Shown in pieces: positions 1 to 8,004 of a stretch of DNA of 26,311 bases. Below the pieces are notes generated by a model. That model was not told the origin of the DNA and made no database searches. It was given only the letters and a program-made list of their open reading frames with translations. Position 1 is the first letter of the stretch; each line of letters opens with the position of its first letter. The stretch comes from a virus: the IMG/VR virus record IMGVR_UViG_3300037189_011576, positions 1 to 26,311 of that record. One strand, written 5' to 3'. The position numbers were made by a program, and so were the translations under genes.

Positions 1-42
1 GCTTCGCACGTTTTTGAATGGGTGCGGGGAGTGAATTTCAAG

Positions 43-489
43 GTGGCGAAGCGGGGAAGGAAAACAAAGGCGGATGAGCAGGGCAGGAAGGCCCGCCGGC
101 CCGCGCCGGGCGACCGCTGGGCGTGCCCCGGGCACCTGTCGGGCATGCCCGAAGCGGCATCGGCGTGGGCGCACGCGGTCGAGCTGCTGCGGGAGAACGG
201 GACGCTAGACGCGACCGATCCGACGCTCATTGAGGCGTACGCCACGGCTCGGGCCATGCTGCGGGCGGCCGTCCAAACGGTCGAATTGGAGGGGCTTACG
301 GTCACGGGTGCCCACGGGGGCATGGCTCAAAACCCGGCGTGCGGCATTGCCGACAAGGCTCTTCTACGGCTCCGTGGGCTCATCGCCGATATGGGCCTGT
401 CGCCAGCCTCGGCCAAGCTATCCAACGCGGGCAAACCGACCTCACCGGGCGAATCGAAGTGGGGGGATCTGCTTGGCGTCGTCGGCTAA
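43..489 (+). CDS. terS: Phage terminase small subunit, P27 family
   Basis: Probable DNA-recognition subunit of the packaging terminase, partner of the large subunit encoded next. The 148-residue protein has a basic N-terminus (KRGRKTKAD), a helical middle (about residues 40-90) and a C-terminal segment with NPACGIADKALLRLRG followed by MGLSPASAKL, the arrangement I associate with P27-type small terminases. The family is usually about 130-170 residues, so the length fits. I chose GTG at 43 because the protein then begins V-A-K-R-G-R-K and a GGGGAG lies about 11 bases upstream; GTG at 22 or 31 in the same frame is also possible. The 3' end overlaps the start of the large-subunit gene, indicating translational coupling. 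Family assignment is from motif memory plus gene order, which agree. Confidence 0.85.
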   Translation: MAKRGRKTKADEQGRKARRPAPGDRWACPGHLSGMPEAASAWAHAVELLRENGTLDATDPTLIEAYATARAMLRAAVQTVELEGLTVTGAHGGMAQNPACGIADKALLRLRGLIADMGLSPASAKLSNAGKPTSPGESKWGDLLGVVG

Positions 490-2011
490 CCCGGGCGATC
501 GGGCGCTGAGGTTCATTTCAAACCTCACCCACACCGGCGACTTTTCGGGTGAGCCGTTCGCCCCGCGTCCGTGGCAAGCCGAGATGATCCGGCGTCTGTT
601 CGGCACGATTCGTCCGGACGGCTCCCGCCAGTACCGCAAGGCATTCTGGGCTCTGCCGAGGAAGCAGGGCAAGACGGAGCTAACGGCGGCCATCGCCCTG
701 TATCTCATGCTGGGCCAGGGGCGGAAGAATCAGGCGATTTACTCGGCCTCGGGGGACGTTGACCAAGCCGCGCTGATCTTCAATGCAGCTTGCTCAATGA
801 TCCGCAACGATCCCGACCTCGAACGCCTTTGCGTCATCTACGATGGGTACAAGCGAATCGAGTTCCCCGCCGGCGATAGCTTTTACCGCGTCCTGTCCAG
901 CGTCGCCCCGAATAAGCACGGCCTCGGCCCTTCGGCGGTCCTGATCGACGAAATGCACGTAGTCGATGAGGAGCTAATCAACGTCCTCACGACCGGCTAC
1001 GGAGCTCGCCGTGAACCGCTAACCCTCATGATCACGACGGCCGGATGGGACCGGCACTCACTCTGTTGGGATGAATGGCAGTACGCATCCAAGGTTCGGG
1101 ACGGCGTAATCGACGACTCCGTCTATTACCCTGTAATCTACGCGGCGGGGCCCGAAGACGACTGGAAGGATGAAGCGACGTGGTCGAAGGCGATGCCGGC
1201 ACTGGGGGACTTTTGCTCCCTGGAGTTCATCCGGGAGGAAGCGAAGAAGGCGATCGAACGCCCCCGTTACGAGAACACGTTCAGACAGCTCTATCTAAAT
1301 CAGTGGACCGAGCAGAGTGTGCGGTGGCTCGCCCTCGACGCTTGGGAGGCGTGCATTGGTGGGAAATCGCTGAACGAATTCGCCGGACGGGAATGCTTCA
1401 TCGGGCTGGACCTGGCGACGATTTACGACCTGACAGCGAAAGCCTTCTGGTTCCCGGACGACAAGGGCGGCGGCGATCTGTTCCTGTCCTTCTACGCCCC
1501 ACGGGAGGGCGTGAGGAAGCGGGAAAGGGATGACGGGGTACCCTATTCGGCATGGGAGCGGGCCGGGCACTTGTCTCTGACCGAGGGCAAAACGGTCGAC
1601 TACGCCCGAGTTGAAGCCGAGCTGTACGAGGACTGCGAGCGGTTCGAGGTTCGGGCGGTTACGGCCGACCCGTGGAACTTCGAGGCGATGGGCCAAAGGC
1701 TCGTGTCGGCGGGCGTCAACGTCCTGAAGTTTCCCCAGACTTACCGGAATCTTTCCGAGCCGTCGAAGCGGTTTGAAAAGCTGATTGTCGGCCGGCAACT
1801 GCGGCACGACGGGAATCAGGTCATGCGGTGGTGCGTGTCGAACGTGGCCGTCGAGACGGACCACAACGAAAACATCCGGCCGTCCAAACGGAAGTCAACC
1901 GAGCGGATCGACGGCGTGGTGGCGGCGGTCATGGCGGTCGGCGCGGCCGGGGCCTCGGGCGAGGCGGAACCGGCGAGCTATCTTGAGAGCGAAGGGCTCA
2001 TGGTGCTCTAA
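473..2011 (+). CDS. terL: Phage terminase large subunit (ATPase plus nuclease)
   Basis: DNA-packaging motor and headful or cos nuclease that docks on the portal. The 512-residue product shows a Walker A loop PRKQGKTE (about 62-69), a Walker B AVLIDE (155-160), a coupling motif ITTAG (187-191), and an RNase H-like nuclease half with acidic residues D313 (GLDLA), D399 (TADPW) and D480 (RIDGVVA). These match the Terminase_1/TerL ATPase-nuclease family, typically 450-600 residues. The reading frame is open much further upstream, but that segment overlaps the small-subunit gene and looks non-coding. TTG at 473 has GGGGGG about 7 bases upstream and gives a 17-base overlap with terS, so I take it as the start. 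The stop TAA abuts the portal start GTG directly. Confidence 0.95.
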   Translation: MASSANPGDRALRFISNLTHTGDFSGEPFAPRPWQAEMIRRLFGTIRPDGSRQYRKAFWALPRKQGKTELTAAIALYLMLGQGRKNQAIYSASGDVDQAALIFNAACSMIRNDPDLERLCVIYDGYKRIEFPAGDSFYRVLSSVAPNKHGLGPSAVLIDEMHVVDEELINVLTTGYGARREPLTLMITTAGWDRHSLCWDEWQYASKVRDGVIDDSVYYPVIYAAGPEDDWKDEATWSKAMPALGDFCSLEFIREEAKKAIERPRYENTFRQLYLNQWTEQSVRWLALDAWEACIGGKSLNEFAGRECFIGLDLATIYDLTAKAFWFPDDKGGGDLFLSFYAPREGVRKRERDDGVPYSAWERAGHLSLTEGKTVDYARVEAELYEDCERFEVRAVTADPWNFEAMGQRLVSAGVNVLKFPQTYRNLSEPSKRFEKLIVGRQLRHDGNQVMRWCVSNVAVETDHNENIRPSKRKSTERIDGVVAAVMAVGAAGASGEAEPASYLESEGLMVL

Positions 2012-3397
2012 GTGCGCAAGCGTGTTCCCTCCATCCTGAAGCAGGCCAGCCGCCGGGCGTCGTCCCACTGGGCGGACGCAACAGGCTGGAACGCGCTCGT
2101 GCCCGCCCACTCGGGCACGCTGGCGGGGGTGGCAATCACGCCGGAATCGGCCCTAGGTTTGGCGGCGGTCTACGCGGCGATTAACGTGATTGCCACCGAC
2201 CTCGCGTGTCTCCCGCTGGAGGTTTACCGCAAGCGCCGCGACGGCGGCCGAGACTACGCGGGCGATCACCCGGTCGCGTCGATGTTCGCGTCGTCGCCGG
2301 ACGGCGAGACCACGAGCATGCGGTGGCGGCAAGCGATCCTCGGCCACGTGCTGGGGTGGGGCAACGGCTACGCGGAGATTGAGTTCTCGGCCGGTCGGCC
2401 CGTCGGCGCCTATTTGCTCGACCCGATGACGGAGCCGATGCGGCGCCCGCAAGACCGCGTCCTGTACTACGCCAAGCCGGACGGAAACACGCTCCCGCCC
2501 CGCCGGGCCATCCACCTCGCTGGCCTCGGGTTCGACGGGCTCAAGGGCTATTCGCCCGTGCGGCTGGCCCGGGAGACGCTAGGTCTGACGATGGCGGCCG
2601 AACGGTTCGGGTCGTCCTTTTTCGGCAACGGTTCGCGGCCGTCGGGAATTCTGAAGCTCCCGGCCGCAATGAGAAAGGAAACGAAGGATCGTGTCCGCGA
2701 CGAATGGGAACGGATGCAGTCGGGATCGAACAACACGGGCCGGACGGCTGTGCTCGACGCTGGAAGCGAATGGCAGTCGATCACGATCCCGCCCGAGGAC
2801 GCGCAGTTTCTCGCCACCCGGCAATTCCAGGTAATCGAAGTGGCCCGCCTCTACCGTGTTCCTCCCCATAAGATCGGCGACTACTCGCAATCGCATCTGG
2901 CAAACATCGAAGCCGCCAACCTCGATTACCTCACGACGACGCTGATGCCCTGGTGCGAGGCGATTGAGCAAGAACTAAACCTGAAGCTGTTCACGCCAGA
3001 GGAGCGGGTGGCCGGGTTCTATGTCGAGCACAACATGGCCGCGTTCCTGCGGGGTGACATGAAGTCGCGGGCTGAGTTCTACACGAAACTACGCGACCTT
3101 GGCGTCTTCACCCCGAACGACGTAGCCGAGCGCGAGAACTTGAATCCGATCGGCGACGAAGGGGATATTCGGCTTGTCCCGGTGAACATGCAGACGTTGG
3201 AACGTGCTGGCATGGCTCCCGAGCCGGCCCCGGCCCCCGGCGCTCCGGCCCCGGCTGTCGAGCCTGACGACGACGAAGAAGACGACATGGAGGAGCCCGG
3301 CGACGGGCCCGAGGACGGGGGCGAGGAAGACGACGCGCCCGAGGGTGGGAACCGGCTGGCCCGATACCTGGGAGGCTCCCGCAATGGGCACCGCTGA
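2012..3397 (+). CDS. Phage portal protein, HK97-type
   Basis: Forms the dodecameric portal ring at one capsid vertex, through which DNA is packaged and ejected. The 461-residue protein has the portal core from about residue 25 (SALGLAAVYAAINVIATDLA, then the stem and wing regions with GKGYSP-like GLKGYSPVRLARET) to about 400, including RVPPHKIGDY and NIEAANLDYL, which are characteristic of the HK97/lambdoid portal family (Phage_portal). The C-terminus (about 395-450) is a Pro-Ala linker followed by a very acidic run of Asp and Glu, probably disordered. The start is GTG at 2012, immediately after the terL stop. The downstream protease gene begins 14 bases before this gene ends, so the two are probably coupled. 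Confidence 0.95.
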   Translation: MRKRVPSILKQASRRASSHWADATGWNALVPAHSGTLAGVAITPESALGLAAVYAAINVIATDLACLPLEVYRKRRDGGRDYAGDHPVASMFASSPDGETTSMRWRQAILGHVLGWGNGYAEIEFSAGRPVGAYLLDPMTEPMRRPQDRVLYYAKPDGNTLPPRRAIHLAGLGFDGLKGYSPVRLARETLGLTMAAERFGSSFFGNGSRPSGILKLPAAMRKETKDRVRDEWERMQSGSNNTGRTAVLDAGSEWQSITIPPEDAQFLATRQFQVIEVARLYRVPPHKIGDYSQSHLANIEAANLDYLTTTLMPWCEAIEQELNLKLFTPEERVAGFYVEHNMAAFLRGDMKSRAEFYTKLRDLGVFTPNDVAERENLNPIGDEGDIRLVPVNMQTLERAGMAPEPAPAPGAPAPAVEPDDDEEDDMEEPGDGPEDGGEEDDAPEGGNRLARYLGGSRNGHR

Positions 3398-3995
3398 GCG
3401 GCGAGCGTGGGGCGTCTTCGAAATCCGGGAGCGGGACGGCATGCTGCCGACGCTGGCCGGTTACGCGAGCGTGTTTGACGCACCCACCGACCTCGGCCCG
3501 TTTGATGAAGTCGTGCGGCCCCGGGCATTTCGCCGTGCGCTGAAAACCAAGCAAGATGTGCGGGCCCTCATTAATCACGATTCCAACCTTGTCCTCGGCC
3601 GGTCGGCTTCGGGCACGCTGCGGATGACTGAAGACGAGAAGGGCCTAAAGGTCGAGATCGACCCGCCGGACACCCAATATGCCCGCGACCTGATCGCCGT
3701 GATGCGTCGCGGCGACGTAAGCCAGATGTCCTTCGCCTTCCTGCCGACCGACGACGGCGAGCGGGTGACGCGGGATGACGAGACCGGCCGGCGGCTCCGG
3801 GAGCTGACGGACGTGGACCTGTTTGACGTGTCGGTTGTCACCTATCCCGCCTACGCCGACACGAGTGTGGCCCTGCGTTCCATCGAGGACGCCGAGCGGC
3901 GCGAGCGGTCGGAGTCTGAACGACGGGCCCGGGAGTTCCGGTCCCTTCAACTGCGGCTGGCCCTCGGCCGCCTTAGCCTTACCCGAAAGGGGTAA
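3384..3995 (+). CDS. Prohead protease, HK97 family (S78/U35)
   Basis: Serine protease that matures the prohead by removing the N-terminal arm of the capsid protein. The 203-residue protein contains GYASVFDAPTDLGPFDEVVRPRAFRRAL near the N-terminus in pieces, a NHD motif with His65, and SQMSFAF with Ser116, the candidate catalytic His and Ser of this family; an acidic region around residues 143-148 follows (DVDLFD). The length is normal for HK97-type proteases (about 170-230). ATG at 3384 is chosen because GGAG lies 9 bases upstream and the protein starts just before the conserved region; the open frame reaches farther upstream but overlaps the portal gene. The Arg- and Glu-rich C-terminus (165-203) is probably helical. 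Capsid gene follows after 2 bases. Confidence 0.93.
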   Translation: MGTAERRAWGVFEIRERDGMLPTLAGYASVFDAPTDLGPFDEVVRPRAFRRALKTKQDVRALINHDSNLVLGRSASGTLRMTEDEKGLKVEIDPPDTQYARDLIAVMRRGDVSQMSFAFLPTDDGERVTRDDETGRRLRELTDVDLFDVSVVTYPAYADTSVALRSIEDAERRERSESERRAREFRSLQLRLALGRLSLTRKG

Positions 3996-3997
3996 CA

Positions 3998-5449
3998 ATG
4001 CCCAACGCACCGGCGAAGTCGCCCGAGGCGATGCGGCGTGAGGCGGCCGAGCTGCAAAAGCAGGCCGACGAGCGCTTCAAGTCTCTGGGCCCCGACTACA
4101 CTCCCGAGCAGTTCGCCGAGGTTGACACGATCGTCACCCGGGCAAACGAGCTTGTGACCGAGGCCGCCGAGGCCGAGGCCGCCGAGCAGCGGCTTAACGA
4201 CCTGGCCGCCCGCATGGCCACGATCAAGGCCGCCAACGGCGCGGCCCCGTCCACCCGCAACCAGCACGACGTGACCGACCCCCGCGGCGTGGCCTACGAG
4301 GTCAAGTCGTCGGCGCTCCGTGGGGCCCAGGCCCGCGATCCGCTGATGTTCTCCGACTTCCTCGTGCAGCTCGCCCGCACGCTCGACCCGGTGGAATCCC
4401 GCCGCGCCGACGAGGTGCTCCGCAACAAGTTTCAGTCCCGCCGCAACGAGTGGGCCGACGCCCCCGAGGGAAGCGAGCGCCGGACCCTGGCCCAGTCGTC
4501 CGGGATTACCGGCGGCTACACGGTGCCGATCGAGTTCTACAACCAGCTCATGCAGGTGGCCGGCGAGACTGGCCTGGTTCGCCCTCGGGCAACTGCCTTG
4601 CAGATGGGCGCCGACGTGGTGGAAATCCCGATCCTCGATCAGACGACCGCCCCCACCGCCGGTAAGACATCTTTCTACGGCGGCGTGTCTTTGGAGTGGA
4701 CCGCCGACACGGCCGAGAAGCCCGAGACGGAGCCCAAGTTCCGCCAGGCCAAGCTCTCGGCCCATGAGTTATCCGGCTACACGGAGATCAGCCGGTCGCT
4801 CCTCGCCAACTCGGCCGTGAGCCTCACCGGCCTCGTAACCAGCCTGTTCGGGCAGGCGGTTGCGTGGGCCGAGGACTTCGCGTTCCTTCGCGGTAACGGC
4901 GTCGGCAAGCCGTTTGGAATCGTGCCGTGGCTTGAGACCCGATCCGGCACCGTCACGTCGGCTCGCGGTTCGAACTCGGCTATCACGTTCGCCAATGCGG
5001 TGAGCGTGTGGGTCAAGCGGCAAATCATCAACCAGGGCCGCACGGCGTGGATGCTCTCCAAGGCCGCCGAGTCCGCGTTCCTGCAAATGACCGGCACCGC
5101 CAACACGGTCGTGATCCCGACCGGGTTCTACGTCCAGGGCACGAACGGGTCGGGCGCCGCACAACAGCCGATCAACTACGCGTTGATGGGCCTGCCAGTG
5201 CTCGTCTCCGAGAAGCTGCCCGCACTCAACACGCTCGGCGACTTCATGCTGGCCGACTTCAGCCAGTACGTGATCGGCGATCGTGGCCAGATGGAGATTG
5301 CGGTCTCCGAGCATTACAAGTTCCGGAATAACGTCGTCTGCTACCGAATCATCCACCGCGTCGCGGGGATGCCTTGGCTCAACGACGCGATCACCCTGTC
5401 GGATGCGTCCACCACGGTCAGCCCGTTCGTCGGGCTCCAGGTCCAGTAA
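3998..5449 (+). CDS. Major capsid protein, HK97 fold, with N-terminal delta-like arm
   Basis: Main shell protein. The 483-residue product begins with an Ala/Glu-rich coiled-coil arm (about 5-78) resembling the delta scaffolding domain, then a linker, then an HK97-fold domain: SSGITGGYTVPIEF (about 167-180), LSAHELSGYTEISRSLL, GNGVGKPFGIVP and a C-terminal GDRGQMEIAVSEHYKFRNNVV that fits the P-domain and A-domain pattern of Phage_capsid. Residues 89-103 (QHDVTDPRGVAYEVK) sit at the junction where the protease would be expected to cut and recur in the glycosyltransferase encoded 1.6 kb downstream. ATG at 3998 has GAAAGGGG about 6 bases upstream. The gene lies directly behind the protease as in HK97. 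Confidence 0.95.
   Translation: MPNAPAKSPEAMRREAAELQKQADERFKSLGPDYTPEQFAEVDTIVTRANELVTEAAEAEAAEQRLNDLAARMATIKAANGAAPSTRNQHDVTDPRGVAYEVKSSALRGAQARDPLMFSDFLVQLARTLDPVESRRADEVLRNKFQSRRNEWADAPEGSERRTLAQSSGITGGYTVPIEFYNQLMQVAGETGLVRPRATALQMGADVVEIPILDQTTAPTAGKTSFYGGVSLEWTADTAEKPETEPKFRQAKLSAHELSGYTEISRSLLANSAVSLTGLVTSLFGQAVAWAEDFAFLRGNGVGKPFGIVPWLETRSGTVTSARGSNSAITFANAVSVWVKRQIINQGRTAWMLSKAAESAFLQMTGTANTVVIPTGFYVQGTNGSGAAQQPINYALMGLPVLVSEKLPALNTLGDFMLADFSQYVIGDRGQMEIAVSEHYKFRNNVVCYRIIHRVAGMPWLNDAITLSDASTTVSPFVGLQVQ
4262..4306 (+). other. Capsid copy of a 15-residue motif shared with the glycosyltransferase
   Basis: Encodes capsid residues 89-103, QHDVTDPRGVAYEVK. Ten of 15 positions are identical to glycosyltransferase residues 332-346 (bases 6929-6973). 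It lies just after the helical arm and before the shell domain, the usual place of the maturation cleavage in HK97-type capsid proteins. The similarity is seen directly; the role as cleavage or assembly signal is inferred. Confidence 0.7.
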
Positions 5450-5467
5450 TACAAGGAGCCCGCTAAG

Positions 5468-5932
5468 ATGGCTGAACGCGAGAACCTGACCCAGCGGCTC
5501 GTCACGCTGGCCTACCTCACCTCGATGGGGTCGGCCCGCGCGTCGGGCTCGTTCGTGACCGCTGCGGTGGATGCCGCCCGGTACGACCGTCTTGTCGGCG
5601 TCCTACACGTCGGCACGCTCACCAGCACCGCGACCGTTCAGGCGCGGTTTCAACACTCCTCCGTTTCGGCGTCCTCGGCCACCGGGTGGGCCGACGTGTC
5701 GAGCGCGTCATGCATCTCGTCCGCTTTCACCAGCGGCGACAACTACGAAAAGGGACAGCTCGAATTCCGCGTTGAGAACTATGGCTCCACGATCACCCGC
5801 TATGTGCGGTTGAAAGTGGATACCACTGTCTCGACCTGGAATGGCGGCGCTGAGATCCTCGGCCTCGAAGGGATCTACGAACCGTCGAGCGGCCAGAACG
5901 CGGCGGCGGTCTCGGACACGGTGGTTTACTGA
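5468..5932 (+). CDS. Small beta-rich virion protein, possible capsid decoration protein
   Basis: I do not recognise a named family. The 154-residue protein starts with a short helix (about 4-20), then alternates Ser/Thr/Val-rich strands and short loops (LVGVLHVGTL, TVQARFQHS, LEFRVENYG, RYVRLKVDTTV), suggesting a beta-sandwich. There is no signal peptide or membrane segment. Position directly after the major capsid gene, with a strong ribosome site AAGGAG about 10 bases before ATG, points to a virion protein made in quantity, and decoration or cement proteins are often encoded here. A head fibre or an unrelated small structural protein is also possible. The stop is three bases before the next start. 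Confidence 0.6.
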   Translation: MAERENLTQRLVTLAYLTSMGSARASGSFVTAAVDAARYDRLVGVLHVGTLTSTATVQARFQHSSVSASSATGWADVSSASCISSAFTSGDNYEKGQLEFRVENYGSTITRYVRLKVDTTVSTWNGGAEILGLEGIYEPSSGQNAAAVSDTVVY

Positions 5933-5935
5933 GCC

Positions 5936-7009
5936 GTGTTCCAGCCCCGTCTCACCATCGGCATCCCGACGCTGGGCGCCCGGCCCGATCGCTTGAAAAA
6001 AGCGGTCGGTTCGGCCCTCGGCGGCATGGCGCCCGCTCGCATCGTTGTGGCCGATCAGTCGGCAGACGGTGCGGGGCGGGAGGCCCTTGAACACTACGTC
6101 GATCACCCGCTCGTTCGGGTGGTGTCCACACACGCTCATGCGGCGTGCCTCTGGGATAACTGGTGTCTTGCGGCCGAGTCGTGCGATACCGAGTTCTTCG
6201 CGTGGTTGCAGGATGACGACGTTGTCTTCCCGCACTTCGGCCGGCGGGTCATCGCCTCCTTCGATCGGTTCCCGCGCACGGCGGTCTGGATGGGGCGTTT
6301 GTACGTCTCGCACACCGAGGGCATGGGCAACTGGTGGGGCGGCTGCGGCCCGATGGTCCCGATGGACTATGAGCACGGCGGCCCGGTAGAGGTCCGCTCG
6401 GACGTGGTGATCTCGGGCTCTTACTTTTCATCCTTCGCCCTCTCGCCGGGCGTGGCGTTCCGCTGCAACCCTGAGGCAATCGCGGCCATTCGCCGCGTGC
6501 CGAAGACGGCCGATTTGTTCGCCGAACGGTCGGTCCTGGCCGAGCTTTGCGCTCTCGGCCCTGCGGCGTGCGATCCGGCCACGGTTGGCTATTGGGTCCA
6601 GCACGAGACTAACGAGAGCAAGGCACAGAACGCGGCCGGCGGGGCCCGGTCTCAGTATCCCACGATGGCGCAACACGTCCACTCACTGCTTCAGGGGCGG
6701 CCTAACTGGCAGGAGGCGCTAGGCGGGTGGATCACTTGTGTGGGCCCCCAGCACGCGCAGCAATGGTTGCTCGACACGGCGCCTCATGCTGGCGTGACCC
6801 CGACCCTTGACCGTGGCCGCGACATCGTGGCGGCGGTGCAAGGGATCGACCTGCCCAAGCTGATGGCTCACTGGCATGCGGCCGAGGAAGCCCGCGAGAA
6901 GGCTGAGGCCGAGGCAAAGGCCAAGGTACAGCACGACGTGATCACGGAAGACGGCGTGGCGTACGAAGCCAAGCCGGCCCCGAGGCGGGCCAGGAAGCGG
7001 GCAAGCTGA
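5936..7009 (+). CDS. Glycosyltransferase family 2-like protein with capsid-arm-like tail
   Basis: Predicted GT-A fold glycosyltransferase that would transfer a sugar from a nucleotide-sugar donor. The N-terminus reads LTIGIPTLGARPDRLKKAV, followed by VVADQSADG (D40) and the metal-binding LQDDDVVFP (D93-D95), the classic GT2 order. The catalytic region covers about residues 5-230. Residues 310-330 are an Ala/Glu/Lys-rich helix, and 332-346 (QHDVITEDGVAYEAK) repeat a motif of the major capsid protein, followed by a basic end (RRARKRA). Total 357 residues. GTG at 5936 is the only sensible start, 3 bases after the previous stop, though its ribosome site is weak. It is unusual for a glycosyltransferase to sit between capsid and connector genes; target may be the capsid, a tail protein or a host glycan. 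Confidence 0.85.
   Translation: MFQPRLTIGIPTLGARPDRLKKAVGSALGGMAPARIVVADQSADGAGREALEHYVDHPLVRVVSTHAHAACLWDNWCLAAESCDTEFFAWLQDDDVVFPHFGRRVIASFDRFPRTAVWMGRLYVSHTEGMGNWWGGCGPMVPMDYEHGGPVEVRSDVVISGSYFSSFALSPGVAFRCNPEAIAAIRRVPKTADLFAERSVLAELCALGPAACDPATVGYWVQHETNESKAQNAAGGARSQYPTMAQHVHSLLQGRPNWQEALGGWITCVGPQHAQQWLLDTAPHAGVTPTLDRGRDIVAAVQGIDLPKLMAHWHAAEEAREKAEAEAKAKVQHDVITEDGVAYEAKPAPRRARKRAS
6929..6973 (+). other. Glycosyltransferase copy of the capsid motif
   Basis: Encodes residues 332-346, QHDVITEDGVAYEAK, of the glycosyltransferase. The DNA shares the first 13 bases (CAGCACGACGTGA) with the capsid copy at 4262 and then GGCGTGGC with mostly synonymous or conservative differences elsewhere, consistent with common descent rather than chance. 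See the capsid copy and the finding. Confidence 0.7.
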
Positions 7010-7010
7010 C

Positions 7011-7670
7011 GTGAGCCACGACGGCAACTACGGCTGGCGAGGTGACCGGCTGACGCGGCGGCACGATCCGCGCGTTTACCCACCCTATCGGCTCGCGTTG
7101 GTCACGGCCCCGACCGAGGAGCCCGTCTCGCGCACCGAGGCCAAGCTCCATTGTAAGGTGGACATTACGACCGACGACACGTTGATCGACGGTCTGATCG
7201 TGGCGGCCCGCCAGCTTGTCGAGGCCCACGTTCGACGGGCCCTGGTGACGCAGACGTGGGACCTCTACCTCGATTACTTCCCCTCCGAGGACCGGCACGA
7301 CTACGGCTCCATCGTGGTGCCAAACCCGCCGCTGGTCTCGGTCACGTCGGTCAAGTATTACGACGACGCGGGCACGCTCCAGACGCTTTCGGCGTCCGGC
7401 TACCGTGTGCTAGCCGGCACTCCCGGCCGGATCGCCCCGGCCCATCTCAATGACTGGCCCGACGCGAGAGAGCACCCCGACGCGGTGGTGGCCCGCTACG
7501 TGGCCGGTTACGGCGCGGCCTCGGCTGTTCCGCAATCGCTGAGGCAGGCAATCTTGCTACTGGCGGGCCACTGGTACGAAAACCGCGAGGCGGTGGCCGA
7601 GGGGCAGCGGACGGCGCTGCCATTGGCCGTCGAATCGCTTGTCAACGCGGAAGCGTGGGGGCTCGGCTGA
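7011..7670 (+). CDS. Head-tail connector protein, gp6-like
   Basis: Predicted ring protein that sits below the portal (Phage_connect_1 / phiE125 gp8-like). The 219-residue product has the family layout: LVTAPTEEPVSRTEAKLHCKVD (about 30-50, in parts), DDTLIDGLIVAARQLVEAH, RRALVTQTWDLYLD, then VPNPPLVSVTSVKYYDDAGTLQTLSASGYRV and RYVAGYG..AVPQSLRQAILLLAGHWYENREA near the end. That pattern is highly typical of HK97 gp6-like adaptors. The N-terminal 25 residues are an extra basic extension. GTG at 7011 lies one base after the preceding stop. The head-closure gene follows at 7672. Confidence 0.92.
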   Translation: MSHDGNYGWRGDRLTRRHDPRVYPPYRLALVTAPTEEPVSRTEAKLHCKVDITTDDTLIDGLIVAARQLVEAHVRRALVTQTWDLYLDYFPSEDRHDYGSIVVPNPPLVSVTSVKYYDDAGTLQTLSASGYRVLAGTPGRIAPAHLNDWPDAREHPDAVVARYVAGYGAASAVPQSLRQAILLLAGHWYENREAVAEGQRTALPLAVESLVNAEAWGLG

Positions 7671-7671
7671 C

Positions 7672-8004
7672 GTGAGGATCGGCCGCCTGACGCACCGGGT
7701 GACGCTTCAGTCGTCGAGCGGGTCGGCCGATTCGTTCGGCCAGCCGTCGCCCGTCTGGTCGAGCGTCGGGACCTATTGGGCGCAGGTTTCCCCGCTCTCA
7801 GGCCGGGAGGCCGAACGGGCCCGCCAGGTTCGGGCCGACACCACGCACACGGTTACGATGCGGGATGTCTACGCGATCACGCCCGAGATGCGGCTGCTGT
7901 ACGGTTCGCGGGTCCTGAACGTCGTCGAAGTGCGGAACATCGACGAAGCCGACAAGGAACTTCGGCTGACGTGCTCGGAAGTCCTCAGCGGGAGCGCGCC
8001 TTGA
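7672..8004 (+). CDS. Head-closure / head-tail adaptor protein (Phage_H_T_join)
   Basis: Predicted stopper that closes the head and receives the tail, SPP1 gp16-like. The 110-residue protein starts IGRLTHRVTLQSSSG and contains SVGTYWAQVSPLSGREAERARQV (in parts), TVTMRDVYAITPEMRLLYG and RVLNVVEVRNIDEADKELRLTCSE, the standard motif order of this family. GTG at 7672 is preferred because the family begins with the RIGxLxHRV segment; the frame is open upstream but overlaps the connector gene. The stop TGA overlaps the TTG start of the methyltransferase gene. Confidence 0.92.
   Translation: MRIGRLTHRVTLQSSSGSADSFGQPSPVWSSVGTYWAQVSPLSGREAERARQVRADTTHTVTMRDVYAITPEMRLLYGSRVLNVVEVRNIDEADKELRLTCSEVLSGSAP

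Noticed and set aside
1-42. Possible end of an upstream gene at the left edge (frame ending ...LNGCGE, stop at 32-34).
   Set aside because: Ten codons are too few to support a gene; no recognisable motif.
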